64,000 nt of DNA from UBA10649 sp964597445 (GCA_964597445.1 CAZQXO010000001.1:62001-126000); one strand, 5' to 3'. Shown: positions 34,447 to 42,917, numbered from the stretch's first letter. Notes: generated by a model not told the origin, from the sequence alone. Program-made: numbers and translations.

Positions 34447-35454
34447 TCAGAGCCAGCCGGACTTGCGGAAACCCCGGTAGAGGAGCACACAGGCTGTTCC
34501 CATGAGCGCCAGCACAGCTGGGTAGCCGAAGGTCCAGTGCAGCTCCGGCATGGTGTCGAAGTTCATGCCGTAGATGGCGGCGATGGCGGTGGGCACCACG
34601 CCGATGGCGACCCACGCGGAGATCTTCCGCATGTCACGGTTCTGCTGCAGGTCCTGGAGACTCGTGGATGCCATGAGCATGGCCAGCAGGAGACTGTCGT
34701 GCGTCTCTGTCGCGTCGTGGGCCCGCAGCAGGTGGTCTCCGATGTCCCGGAAATGGGGGCGCAGGCCCGGCGAAAGCCAGGAGAGCTCCTCGGTGACCGC
34801 ATCGTGCGCCCATTCCACAAGCGGCTGCACGGCTCGTCGAATCTCCACATTCTCCCGCTTGAGGCGGTAGATCCTGTTGGTCATCTCGCTGGACGGGTCT
34901 TGCGAGAAGATCTCGGTCTCAAGGGCCTCCACGTCTACGGTGACCTCGGATGTCACCTCCAGGTAGCCATCGACCACTCGGTCCAGGACTGTGTAGAGCA
35001 CCGAGACTGCCCCCATCGCGCGCAACTCGGCATCCGACTCCAGCCGGTGGCGCATGTCCGTGAGATCGGCGGTGCGCCCGTGTCGGATGGTGAGGGCGAA
35101 CCCGCGTCCGAGAATCACGGAGATCTGTCCGGTGAGGACGTCCGAGGTCGAGTCGACGTAGTCGAGCACCTTCAGCACGGCCAGGCCGTGCCCGGTGTCA
35201 CCGATCTCGAACTTGGGACGCTGCTCCGCGTTCGCCGCGTCCTCCATCTGGAAGCGAGGCACCTGAAAGATGTCACCCACCATGTCCAGTTCGCCCTGGG
35301 TCGGCTCGAAGAGTCCGACCCAGACGAAGCCATCGTCCTGGCCGATGCGAGCATGCAGCTCTCGGAGCAGGATCTCCGGTCGGGCATCGTCCGGCCGCTC
35401 CCCGCTGTCTGCCTCCGATACCGGAAGCACCTCGTGGGAGGTGTACCAGCCCAT
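34447..35454 (-). CDS. corA: CorA-family magnesium/cobalt transporter
   Basis: A 335-residue pentameric divalent-cation channel. A long N-terminal cytosolic domain precedes two C-terminal transmembrane helices. The selectivity motif YGMNF lies between them near residue 300, followed by the periplasmic loop DTMPELHW. The long helix with EIRRAVQPLVEW and LMASTSLQDLQQNRDM is the pore stalk. ATG 35454 was chosen because it follows CAGGGG; a GTG 12 bases earlier is possible. The frame is open much further upstream without similarity. Confidence 0.94.
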   Translation of the reverse strand: MGWYTSHEVLPVSEADSGERPDDARPEILLRELHARIGQDDGFVWVGLFEPTQGELDMVGDIFQVPRFQMEDAANAEQRPKFEIGDTGHGLAVLKVLDYVDSTSDVLTGQISVILGRGFALTIRHGRTADLTDMRHRLESDAELRAMGAVSVLYTVLDRVVDGYLEVTSEVTVDVEALETEIFSQDPSSEMTNRIYRLKRENVEIRRAVQPLVEWAHDAVTEELSWLSPGLRPHFRDIGDHLLRAHDATETHDSLLLAMLMASTSLQDLQQNRDMRKISAWVAIGVVPTAIAAIYGMNFDTMPELHWTFGYPAVLALMGTACVLLYRGFRKSGWL

Positions 35455-35494
35455 GCCCCTGATCACACGGGCATTCTGCCCCCTCGACCGCGTC

Positions 35495-35500
35495 AACCTA
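35495..35500 (-). promoter_or_regulatory. Putative corA -10 element
   Basis: TAGGTT on the minus strand, 40 bases before the corA ATG. It shares two bases with the TAGGCT of the divergent phosphatase gene. Confidence 0.4.
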
Positions 35501-35504
35501 GGCT
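35499..35504 (+). promoter_or_regulatory. -10 element of the phosphatase operon, leaderless type
   Basis: TAGGCT ends 7 bases before the ATG at 35512. Confidence 0.5.
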
Positions 35505-35511
35505 GGAGCCC

Positions 35512-36195
35512 ATGACGACGGTCCTCCTGATCCGGCATGGACGCACCACGGCCAACACCACGGGGGTCCTCGCCGGATGGACCCCAGGGGTCCTCCTCGA
35601 TGACCGGGGTCGCGAGCAGGCACGAGCCCTGGCCGATCGCCTCGCCCTCGTCCCGGTCTCCACCGCTGTGGTCTCCCCACTCGACCGCACCCGGGAGACA
35701 GCCGACATCATCCTGGCCGGCCGCGATGTCGTGACACGGCACCTCGACGACCGCATCGGCGAGTGTCACTACGGGACATGGACGGGAATGACTCTGAAGG
35801 AGCTGGCGCGGGATCCTCTCTGGAAGGTCGTCCAGTCCCACCCGACGGCCGCCGTGTTCCCCGAGGGCGAGTCCCTCCCAGCCATGCAGCATCGCGCAGT
35901 GGCGTGCGTTCGCGACTGGAACCGGACACTGGGGCCGGAAGCCATCTACGCTGTGGTGAGTCACGGCGACGTGATCAAGGCCATCCTCGCGGATGCTCTG
36001 GGTCTTCACTTGGATCACTTCCAGCGCATCAGCGTCGATCCCTGCTCGGTGAGCGTCATCCACTACACCGAGCACCGACCCTTCGTGGAGCGCATGAACG
36101 ACACCGGGGGATCCCTCGCCGGCCTGGCACCGAAGAAGGCTCGTCGATCGCGTCGTCGCAGCGACGCTGCTGTCGGAGGAGGAGCCGGGTCATGA
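35512..36195 (+). CDS. Histidine-phosphatase family protein (MSMEG_4193-type)
   Basis: A 227-residue phosphoglycerate-mutase-like phosphatase. The catalytic histidine is in LLIRHGRTTAN, the second His in VVSHGDVIKAIL, and the acid in DRIGECHYGTW. The C-terminal tail is basic and likely disordered (KKARRSRRRSD). It is the first gene of a tightly overlapping trio with DUF3090 and the SCO1664-type kinase-like gene, an arrangement preserved across actinobacteria upstream of mshC. The substrate is unknown. Confidence 0.9.
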   Translation: MTTVLLIRHGRTTANTTGVLAGWTPGVLLDDRGREQARALADRLALVPVSTAVVSPLDRTRETADIILAGRDVVTRHLDDRIGECHYGTWTGMTLKELARDPLWKVVQSHPTAAVFPEGESLPAMQHRAVACVRDWNRTLGPEAIYAVVSHGDVIKAILADALGLHLDHFQRISVDPCSVSVIHYTEHRPFVERMNDTGGSLAGLAPKKARRSRRRSDAAVGGGAGS

Positions 36196-36755
36196 CTCGA
36201 CACGTCATCGACTACCAGGCTCCGGATCGGGCTGTCGTCGGCACCGTGGGGCAGCCCGGCGAGCGCACCTTCTTCCTCCAGGTCCGCGAGGGCTCCTCCC
36301 TCACCAGCGTGGTCCTCGAGAAGTCGCAGGCAGCCGCGCTGGCGGACCGCCTCGACCAGTTGCTGGACGAGGCGCGGGATCGGGGCCATGCCTCGGCCAT
36401 CCCGTCCGCTGCCTCTGCCCTGGACCGCGATTCCGCGGCCCTCGACGCGCCTATCGTCGAGGAGTTCCGGGTCGGTGCGATGGCCCTGGGATGGGACGAG
36501 GCGCATGAGCAGGTGGTCGTCGAGGCCCACAGTGTCATGACCGACCAGCAGAGCATCCCCGAGATCGGAGACGATTCCGAGGAGGGTCCCGACACCCTCC
36601 GGTTCCGGCTCACGGCCTCGGCAGCGCGCGCGTTCGCCGAGCGCACGCGCACCGTGGTCGCGGCTGGTCGGCCACCGTGCCCCTTCTGCAGCCAGCCACT
36701 CGATCCCGAGGGTCACATCTGCCCCCGTGCGAACGGCTACCGGCGTCGGGCATGA
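36192..36755 (+). CDS. DUF3090 family protein
   Basis: A 187-residue protein recognised by PDRAVVGTVGQPGERTFFLQVREGSSLTSVVLEKSQAAALADRLDQLL, then EFRVGAMALGWDE and a C-terminal zinc ribbon CPFCSQPLDPEGHICPR. The ATG overlaps the phosphatase stop (ATGA), and the stop overlaps the next gene in the same way, indicating strict translational coupling of the trio. Function is unknown. The paired Cys motifs suggest a structural zinc. Confidence 0.93.
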   Translation: MTRHVIDYQAPDRAVVGTVGQPGERTFFLQVREGSSLTSVVLEKSQAAALADRLDQLLDEARDRGHASAIPSAASALDRDSAALDAPIVEEFRVGAMALGWDEAHEQVVVEAHSVMTDQQSIPEIGDDSEEGPDTLRFRLTASAARAFAERTRTVVAAGRPPCPFCSQPLDPEGHICPRANGYRRRA

Positions 36756-37564
36756 GCCCGTCCGCCACGTTGGGCCCCCTGGATCCCGGCGCACGCGAGG
36801 TCCTGTCCTCTGGAGAGATCTCGGTCCTGGGTCAGGTGTCGACCGCGTCGAACGCCACTCTCCTGTGCGATGTCACCGAGGGAGGCGTGACGATGCGCTG
36901 CGTTGTCAAGCCTGTCCGTGGGGAACGCCCGCTGTGGGACTTCCCCGCGTGGACGCTCAGCGGGCGCGAGGTGAGCACGTACGCCATGGCCCGACACCTC
37001 GGATGGCCGCACGTCCCCACCACCGTCTGGCGCGAGGACACACCGGTGGGACCGGCCATGTGCCAGGCCTGGATCGAGCAGGAGCCCGACAGTCGGCCGG
37101 TCGGGGTGTTCGACCCGGACGGCGTCCCCGACTCGTGGATTCCGATCCTCCGCGCTGAGGACGGTGACGGCAGGCCGGTCATCCTCGCTCACAGTGGCGA
37201 GCCGGATCTGCTTCGCATGGCCCTCTTCGACGCGGTCGTCAACAATGCCGACCGCAAGGGCGGGCACGTCCTCGCAGACGGCATGGGAGGCGTGTGGGCG
37301 ATCGACCACGGGGTCTGCTTCTCGGAGGAGCCGAAGCTGCGCACGGTCCTGTGGGGTTGGGCGGGTGACCCGATTCCGGATGCCCTTCTCGAGGAACTCG
37401 TGCGCCTGTCGCAGGATCTCGCATCCGGCTTGGACGACGTGGACCGGTGGCTGCTTCCTCCGGAGCGGATCGCGCTGCGGGAACGGGTGGGGGAGTTGAT
37501 CCGGACGGAGCGGTTCCCGGAGCCGAGTGGGGAGTGGCCTGCGGTTCCCTGGCCGGTCTTCTGA
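36752..37564 (+). CDS. SCO1664 family PI3/PI4-kinase-like protein
   Basis: A 270-residue protein of the SCO1664 family with a lipid-kinase-like core. A nucleotide-binding Lys is in MRCVVKPVRGERPLWDFP, the catalytic loop-like FDAVVNNADRKGGH near residue 165, and the metal Asp in GVWAIDHGVCF. The ORF ends within the first copy of a repeated hairpin arm. Gene order places it directly before mshC. Whether it phosphorylates lipid, protein or small molecules is not known. Confidence 0.9.
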   Translation: MSPSATLGPLDPGAREVLSSGEISVLGQVSTASNATLLCDVTEGGVTMRCVVKPVRGERPLWDFPAWTLSGREVSTYAMARHLGWPHVPTTVWREDTPVGPAMCQAWIEQEPDSRPVGVFDPDGVPDSWIPILRAEDGDGRPVILAHSGEPDLLRMALFDAVVNNADRKGGHVLADGMGGVWAIDHGVCFSEEPKLRTVLWGWAGDPIPDALLEELVRLSQDLASGLDDVDRWLLPPERIALRERVGELIRTERFPEPSGEWPAVPWPVF

Positions 37565-37595
37565 GAAGACCGGTCCGTGGGTTGGCCGGTCTTCT
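37551..37595. repeat. Repeated hairpin arms between the SCO1664-type gene and mshC
   Basis: GGCCGGTCTTCT occurs twice (37551-37562 and 37584-37595), and the complementary arm AGAAGACCGG sits between them (37564-37573). The central arm can pair with either copy: a tight hairpin around the stop codon of the upstream gene, or a larger one with a 10-base loop. It could be a terminator or switch; the function is inferred. Confidence 0.7.
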
Positions 37596-37616
37596 GACGG
37601 CGGGGTGCGGCCGAAC

Positions 37617-37622
37617 TAGGCT
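37617..37622 (+). promoter_or_regulatory. -10 element of mshC, leaderless type
   Basis: TAGGCT ends 6 bases before the GTG at 37629. Confidence 0.5.
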
Positions 37623-37628
37623 GCCCCT

Positions 37629-38858
37629 GTGAAGGCCTGGCCGATGCCCGAGGTTCCCCGACTGCCCGGGCAGGGACCGGCACTGACGCTGTTCGACACG
37701 CGTGACCAGCGCGAAAGAGCCACCAATCCCGGCCCGACCGCTCGCATGTACGTCTGCGGCATCACCCCGTACGACGCCACCCACATGGGGCATGCCTTCA
37801 CCTATGTCACGTTCGATCTGATCCACCGCTACTGGCGGGACGCGGGCCATGACGTCCACTACGTGCAGAACGTGACCGACATCGATGACCCGCTCCTCGA
37901 GCGAGCGGTGGCCACCGGCGAGGACTGGCGCTCGATTGCCGACCGGGAGACGGCCCTCTTCCGCGAGGACATGGAAGCGCTTCGGGTGCTGCCCCCTCGC
38001 GACTACATCGGCGCCGTCGAGTCCATACCCTCCGTCGCCCGATACGTGCAGGAGCTTCAGTCAAGCGGAGCCGTGTACGCCGTGGACGACGACCTGTACT
38101 TCCGGGTCAGCAAGGACCCCGGTTTCGGCTCGGTCAGCAGGGCAACGCGAGAGGCCATGGAGACCGTCTTCGCGGAACGCGGGGGTGATCCCCATCGACC
38201 CGGCAAGGAGGATCCGCTCGACTGCCTCGTCTGGCAGTCGGAGCGTCCGGATGAGCCGGCATGGGACACGCCCCTGGGACATGGCCGGCCTGGATGGCAC
38301 ATCGAGTGCACCGCCATCGCCCTCGACCATCTGGGCATGGGCTTCGATGTGCAGGGCGGTGGCTCGGACCTCGTCTTCCCCCACCACGAGATGTGCGCGG
38401 CCGAGGCACATGTGATCACGGGCACCACCCCGTTCGCGCACCACTACGTGCACTCGGGCATGGTGGCCTGGCAAGGTCACAAGATGTCCAAGTCCCGCGG
38501 CAACCTCGTCTTCGTCTCTCAGCTTCGGCACGAGGGCGTGGATCCCGCGGCCATCCGACTGGCCCTGCTGGCGCACCACTATCGATCCGATTGGGCCTGG
38601 ACCCCTCAGGGACTTCAGGGCGCCGTCGACCGGCTGGCCCTCTGGCGATCCGCCGCCGAGCGCGATCGCGGACCTGAGGGCCACGCACTCGTGGCGAGGA
38701 TCCGCACCGCGCTCGCCAACGACCTACGCACGCCCGCTGCTCTCGACGCGCTCGACGACTGGGCCGTGGCCGCATCCCGCGGGCAGGGGGATGATCCTCA
38801 GGCCCCCACAGTCATGCGGAACGCGTGCGATGCGCTGTTGGGCGTGGCGCTCTCCTGA
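37629..38858 (+). CDS. mshC: L-cysteine:1D-myo-inosityl glucosaminide ligase (mycothiol synthesis)
   Basis: ATP-dependent ligase joining cysteine to GlcN-Ins, the penultimate step of mycothiol synthesis, the actinobacterial glutathione substitute. It is a CysRS paralogue: the HIGH-type HMGH lies at residues 52-55, KMSKS at 285-289, and zinc ligands in YVCGITPYD, HIECTAIA and FPHHEMCAAE. At 409 residues it has the MshC length, shorter than CysRS. The N-terminal region PTARMYVCGITPYDATHMGHAFTY is diagnostic. The GTG start is set by the -10 hexamer. It converges with gnd. Confidence 0.95.
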   Translation: MKAWPMPEVPRLPGQGPALTLFDTRDQRERATNPGPTARMYVCGITPYDATHMGHAFTYVTFDLIHRYWRDAGHDVHYVQNVTDIDDPLLERAVATGEDWRSIADRETALFREDMEALRVLPPRDYIGAVESIPSVARYVQELQSSGAVYAVDDDLYFRVSKDPGFGSVSRATREAMETVFAERGGDPHRPGKEDPLDCLVWQSERPDEPAWDTPLGHGRPGWHIECTAIALDHLGMGFDVQGGGSDLVFPHHEMCAAEAHVITGTTPFAHHYVHSGMVAWQGHKMSKSRGNLVFVSQLRHEGVDPAAIRLALLAHHYRSDWAWTPQGLQGAVDRLALWRSAAERDRGPEGHALVARIRTALANDLRTPAALDALDDWAVAASRGQGDDPQAPTVMRNACDALLGVALS

Positions 38859-38861
38859 CGC

Positions 38862-39896
38862 TCAGTCGCTCTTCTCATCGTGCCCGCCGAACTCCTTGCG
38901 CATGGCACTGAGCACCCGTCCGGCGAACACACCTGACCCCTGTGATTCGAAGCGCTCGTAGAGGGCCGACGTCAGGACCGGCGCGGGCACGCCCTCCTCG
39001 ATGGCAGCGATCGAGGTCCATCGTCCTTCTCCGGAATCGGAGACGCGTCCGGAGAAGCCCTCGAGCTCAGGAGAGGCATGAAGGGCGCTGGCCGTGAGGT
39101 CGAGAAGCCAGGATCCCACGACGCTTCCTCTGCGCCACACCTCGGCGATGGCGGGGATGTCGAGGTCGTACTGGTAGTACTGCGGGTCCGACAGAGGAGC
39201 TGTCTCGGCGTCGGCGTCACGTGTGACCTTGCCCGCGTTCGCGTGCTTGAGGATGTTGAGCCCCTCGGCGTAGGCCGCCATGAGTCCGTACTCGATCCCG
39301 TTATGGACCATCTTCACGAAGTGGCCGGCTCCTGACGGCCCGCAGTGGAGCCAGCCCTGCTCCTCAGGCGTCGGTTCTCCTGTCCGTCCTGGTGTGCGCT
39401 CGGCGGACTGGATCCCGGGAGCGAGGGCGTCCCACAGCGGCGACAGGCGTGTGACCGTCGCCGTGGGGCCGCCGATCATCAGGCAGTACCCGCGCTCGAG
39501 ACCCCACACGCCGCCCGAGGTTCCGACATCGAGGTAGTCGATGCCGCGACCCGCGGCTGATGCGGAGCGCCGGATGTCGTCGCGGTAGTACGAGTTGCCG
39601 CCATCGATGATGCAGTCGCCGGGGGACAGGAGCCCGATCAGGTCCGTCACGACGCTTTCGGTGATGTGTCCTGCAGGCACCATGACCCACACCGTTCTCG
39701 GGGCCGGCAGCGCCTCCACAAGGGCGGCCAGGCTGTCCGCGCCGGTGGCCCCCTCCGACGCCAGAGCAGCCACCGCAGCCGGTTGCGGATCGAAGACCAC
39801 CGCGTCATGGCCAGCAGCCATCGCACGCCGCACGAGGTTGGCACCCATGCGGCCCAGCCCGACCATGCCCAACGTCACGCTCTTCTGCTCGGGCAC
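38862..39896 (-). CDS. gnd: 6-phosphogluconate dehydrogenase (decarboxylating, short GndA type)
   Basis: Oxidatively decarboxylates 6-phosphogluconate to ribulose-5-phosphate. A Rossmann motif GMVGLGRMGANLVRRAM, the substrate motif DVGTSGGVWGLERGY, and the catalytic Lys segment GPSGAGHFVKMVHNGIEYGLM are clear. At 344 residues it belongs to the short YqeC/GndA class, many of which use NAD rather than NADP. The GTG at 39896 was chosen because AAGGAG lies 6 bases before it; the ATG 15 bases earlier contains that ribosome site. It is divergent from pgi, so a 99-base spacer controls two sugar-phosphate genes. Confidence 0.93.
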   Translation of the reverse strand: MPEQKSVTLGMVGLGRMGANLVRRAMAAGHDAVVFDPQPAAVAALASEGATGADSLAALVEALPAPRTVWVMVPAGHITESVVTDLIGLLSPGDCIIDGGNSYYRDDIRRSASAAGRGIDYLDVGTSGGVWGLERGYCLMIGGPTATVTRLSPLWDALAPGIQSAERTPGRTGEPTPEEQGWLHCGPSGAGHFVKMVHNGIEYGLMAAYAEGLNILKHANAGKVTRDADAETAPLSDPQYYQYDLDIPAIAEVWRRGSVVGSWLLDLTASALHASPELEGFSGRVSDSGEGRWTSIAAIEEGVPAPVLTSALYERFESQGSGVFAGRVLSAMRKEFGGHDEKSD

Positions 39897-39933
39897 CGTC
39901 TGCTCCTTCATCCTCAGGGTCCGGTCGTACGGC

Positions 39934-39939
39934 ACTGTA
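39934..39939 (-). promoter_or_regulatory. Putative gnd -10 element
   Basis: TACAGT on the minus strand, upstream of a leader of about 35 bases carrying the AAGGAG site. Confidence 0.4.
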
Positions 39940-39995
39940 GTGCTGCCACGAACCATCTGGTGGCATCGAGTCACGCTGTCGTGCAAGGCTGGGGC

Positions 39996-41612
39996 ATGAC
40001 CGTCATCGATCCCACCAGCACCGAGGCATGGCGTGAGCTCACCGCACTCGCGGACGCATTCCAGGGCACGACGATCCGCCAGCTGATCCTCGGCGATTCG
40101 GCTCGCCCGGCGGCATTCTCGTTCGAGGGTGCGGGGCTCCACCTGGACCTCACCCGTCAGCGGGTCGACACGCGTGTTGTCGCAGCACTTCTCACGCTGG
40201 CGGGCGAGACCCGGGTGCTCGAGCGTCGAGACGAGATGCTCGCTGGCGCGCACATCAACACCTCGGAGGATCGCGCAGTCCTGCACACCGCGCTGCGCCT
40301 GCCCCGCGGTGCCAGCCTTGTGGTGGACGGCACGGATGTGGCCACCGACGTGCACGAGGTTCTCGACCGCATGGGCGCCTTCGCCGACGCTGTGCGGGAG
40401 GGCGTCTGGCGAGGAGCCACAGGGGAGCGCATCCGCTCGGTCGTCAACATCGGCATAGGCGGCTCCGATCTCGGCCCCGCTATGGCCCATCAGGCACTGG
40501 AGGCGTTCGCCGATCCCGGAATCCACTTCTATTTCGTCTCCAATGTCGACCCCACGGACATCGCTGTCGCGCTCTCGCGGTGCGACCCCGCCTCGACCCT
40601 CGTGATAGTCGCGAGCAAGACCTTCACGACCCTCGAGACCATGACGAACGCGGGCGTCGCGCGCGCCTGGCTCGTCGGTGCCCTGGGCGATCAGGCCGTC
40701 GCGCAGCACTTCGTGGCTGTGTCCACCAACGCTTCAGCGGTTGCTGACTTCGGCATCGACACCGCGAACATGTTCGGCTTCTGGGACTGGGTGGGCGGTC
40801 GCTACTCCATGGACTCCTCCATCGGGCTCAGCACCATGATCGCCATCGGCTCCGACGGCTTCCGGCAGCTTCTGGAGGGCTTCCACGCCATGGATCGCCA
40901 CTTCGCCACGGCTCCGGCGCAGTCCAACCTTCCGCTGCTCATGGGCCTGGTGGCAGTCTGGAACCGGGATTTCCTCGGTATCGAGACCACAGCGGTGCTC
41001 CCGTACTCCGAATACCTCGCGCGATTCCCGGCCTACCTCCAGCAACTCACCATGGAGAGCAACGGCAAGTCGGTAAGGCTGGACGGCCAACCCGTCACCT
41101 ACCCGACCGGCGCGATCTACTGGGGTGAACCAGGCACCAACGGGCAGCACTCCTTCTACCAACTGCTCCACCAGGGCACCGACGACGTTGCCTGCGACAT
41201 CATCGTGATCGCCCGCAGCGAGAACCCGCTCGGAATCCAGCAGGACATGCTGGTGGCGAACGCCCTGGCCCAAGCGGCCGTCCTGTCACTGGGGCGGACG
41301 GCCGAGGAGGTGCGGGCCGACGGCACGCCTCCCGAACTGGTTCCGCACAAGGTGATGCCCGGCAACCGGCCGACGAGCCTTGTCACCGCCAGCCGGCTCG
41401 AACCGCGAACACTGGGTGCCCTCATCGCCCTCTACGAGCACAGCGTGTTCGTTCAGGGCGCCGTGTGGGGGATCGACTCGTTCGATCAGTGGGGTGTCGA
41501 ACTGGGCAAGAAGACGGCCATGGGCATCCTCGATGACCTCGTGGGTCGGGGTACGACGACATTCGATGCCGCAACCCAGGCATCCATCGATCTGTATCGC
41601 CGGCTGCGATGA
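39996..41612 (+). CDS. pgi: Glucose-6-phosphate isomerase
   Basis: Interconverts glucose-6-phosphate and fructose-6-phosphate in glycolysis. Signatures are NIGIGGSDLGPAMA near residue 150, DWVGGRYSMDSSIGLS (PGI signature 1 region) and a C-terminal HKVMPGNRPT-type segment. Catalytic Glu and His fall in MESNGKSVRL and GQHSFYQLLHQGT. The 538-residue length matches the actinobacterial enzyme. The ATG at 39996 is the first start in an open frame with no strong ribosome site. The downstream orphan overlaps its stop (ATGA). Confidence 0.96.
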   Translation: MTVIDPTSTEAWRELTALADAFQGTTIRQLILGDSARPAAFSFEGAGLHLDLTRQRVDTRVVAALLTLAGETRVLERRDEMLAGAHINTSEDRAVLHTALRLPRGASLVVDGTDVATDVHEVLDRMGAFADAVREGVWRGATGERIRSVVNIGIGGSDLGPAMAHQALEAFADPGIHFYFVSNVDPTDIAVALSRCDPASTLVIVASKTFTTLETMTNAGVARAWLVGALGDQAVAQHFVAVSTNASAVADFGIDTANMFGFWDWVGGRYSMDSSIGLSTMIAIGSDGFRQLLEGFHAMDRHFATAPAQSNLPLLMGLVAVWNRDFLGIETTAVLPYSEYLARFPAYLQQLTMESNGKSVRLDGQPVTYPTGAIYWGEPGTNGQHSFYQLLHQGTDDVACDIIVIARSENPLGIQQDMLVANALAQAAVLSLGRTAEEVRADGTPPELVPHKVMPGNRPTSLVTASRLEPRTLGALIALYEHSVFVQGAVWGIDSFDQWGVELGKKTAMGILDDLVGRGTTTFDAATQASIDLYRRLR

Positions 41613-41938
41613 GCACGAACGCCGACCTCGAAGCACTCGCGTCGCAGGCCGAGAGGGAATTGGAGGATGCGCTGCGTGGGTCATCGCTGTGCTCCGCGTC
41701 TCGGCGGCCCGGACAGGGCACGGCGGATGTCAAGGGCAAGGAGGGTCGCTGGTTCGCCCTGAGGGATGTCCAACGCAATCTCGCCCAGGGCCGCCCAGCA
41801 GACGAGGCCGTCCGCGAAGCGGAGGAGGCGCTCAGGCGGCGGACCCCATCAGGTCCTGCCTGGAGCTCCTACCGCGAGGGGGGCGAGTCGGCCCTGCGAG
41901 AAGCGCGATCCTGCCTTGGCCTCGACCCCATGACCTGA
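41609..41938 (+). CDS. Hypothetical protein coupled to pgi
   Basis: A 109-residue protein that I do not recognise. It begins MSTNADLEALASQAERELEDALRG, has a central KEGRWFALRDVQRNLAQGRPADEAVREAEEALRRRTP (charged, helical), and a C terminus rich in ESALREARSC. The ATGA overlap with pgi suggests co-translation, so a role linked to sugar-phosphate metabolism is possible but unsupported. No membrane or metal motif is seen. It is followed by 43 bases before the convergent PAC2 gene. Confidence 0.7.
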   Translation: MSTNADLEALASQAERELEDALRGSSLCSASRRPGQGTADVKGKEGRWFALRDVQRNLAQGRPADEAVREAEEALRRRTPSGPAWSSYREGGESALREARSCLGLDPMT

Positions 41939-41981
41939 TGTCACGGGCAAGCGCTCAGCCGGCAGGTGCGAGAAGCCCCCG

Positions 41982-42830
41982 TCAGCCCTGAGAGCCACGA
42001 CGTCGCAGGTAGCGCTCGAACTCCCGCGCGATGGCCTCCCCACTCGCCTCCGGAAGATCGGCGGCATCGCGGGCCTCCTCGAGCTGCTGGACGTACTCGG
42101 CTACCTCGTCATCCTCGGCCGCGAGCTCGTCGACGCCGATCTCCCAGGCTCGTGCCTCGTCCACCAGGTCACCGAGAGGGACGGGAACATCGAGGATGTC
42201 CTCGATGCGTCGCACGAGTGCCAGTGTCGCCTTCGGACATGGAGGCTGGGCCACATAGTGCGGGACGGCGGCCCACAGTGACACCGCGGAGATCCCGAAC
42301 CGGGTGCAGGCGTCCTGCAGGACACCCACGATCCCGGTGGGACCCTCGTAGGTCGACGCCTCCAGCCCGAGCTCGGCCTGCATGGCCGCGTCCGACGTCG
42401 TGCCCGTCACCGGTACGGGCCGCGTGTGGGGGATGTCCGACAGAAGGGCACCCAGGGTGATGACGGTGGATACGTCCAACTCGGCCGCGAGCCCGAGGAT
42501 CTCCCGGGTGAACTGCTGCCATTTCATGTTCGGCTCGATGCCCTGGACGAGGACGACATCCCGCGGGAACAAGGGAACCCGCGCGATGTAGATCCTCGTG
42601 GCTGGCCATGTCAGGCTCCGGACTCCCGTCTCGTCGACCGAGATCATCGGTCGGTTGACCTGGTAGTCGTAGTACTCCTCGGAGTCGAGGTCCGCGAGCG
42701 GTTGGGCGTCCCAGACGGTGCGAAGGTGGGCAATGGCACCCGACGCAGACTCACCCGCGTCATTCCAGCCCTCGAAGGCCGCAACCATCACAGGGTCGAC
42801 CAGGACCGGGAACTCCTCAAGTTCGATCAC
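41982..42830 (-). CDS. PAC2 family protein
   Basis: A 282-residue member of the PAC2 family (proteasome-assembly-chaperone-like fold, here in an actinobacterium). It has VMVAAFEGWNDAGESASGAIAHL at the N terminus, RVPLFPRDVVLVQGIEPNMKW, a GALLSDIPHTRPVPVTGT loop and a PPCPKATLALVRRIEDIL segment. In Streptomyces the orthologue ParJ was reported to affect ParA. Despite the name it is not known to serve the bacterial proteasome, whose genes lie 6 kb away. It is divergent from metH. Confidence 0.92.
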   Translation of the reverse strand: MIELEEFPVLVDPVMVAAFEGWNDAGESASGAIAHLRTVWDAQPLADLDSEEYYDYQVNRPMISVDETGVRSLTWPATRIYIARVPLFPRDVVLVQGIEPNMKWQQFTREILGLAAELDVSTVITLGALLSDIPHTRPVPVTGTTSDAAMQAELGLEASTYEGPTGIVGVLQDACTRFGISAVSLWAAVPHYVAQPPCPKATLALVRRIEDILDVPVPLGDLVDEARAWEIGVDELAAEDDEVAEYVQQLEEARDAADLPEASGEAIAREFERYLRRRGSQG

Positions 42831-42917
42831 GGTTCCCCTTCCGCCCTACACCTGCCCGTGACCCCAGCGTAGGCCCATCCCGGCATGGCGTCGGGCTGCA
42901 CGGCGTCGTCCGATCGG

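Noticed and set aside
41982..42830. PAC2 protein as a proteasome-assembly factor for the nearby proteasome
   Set aside because: The family name comes from eukaryotic chaperones. Actinobacterial members are not known to assemble PrcBA, and the gene is in a different transcription unit.
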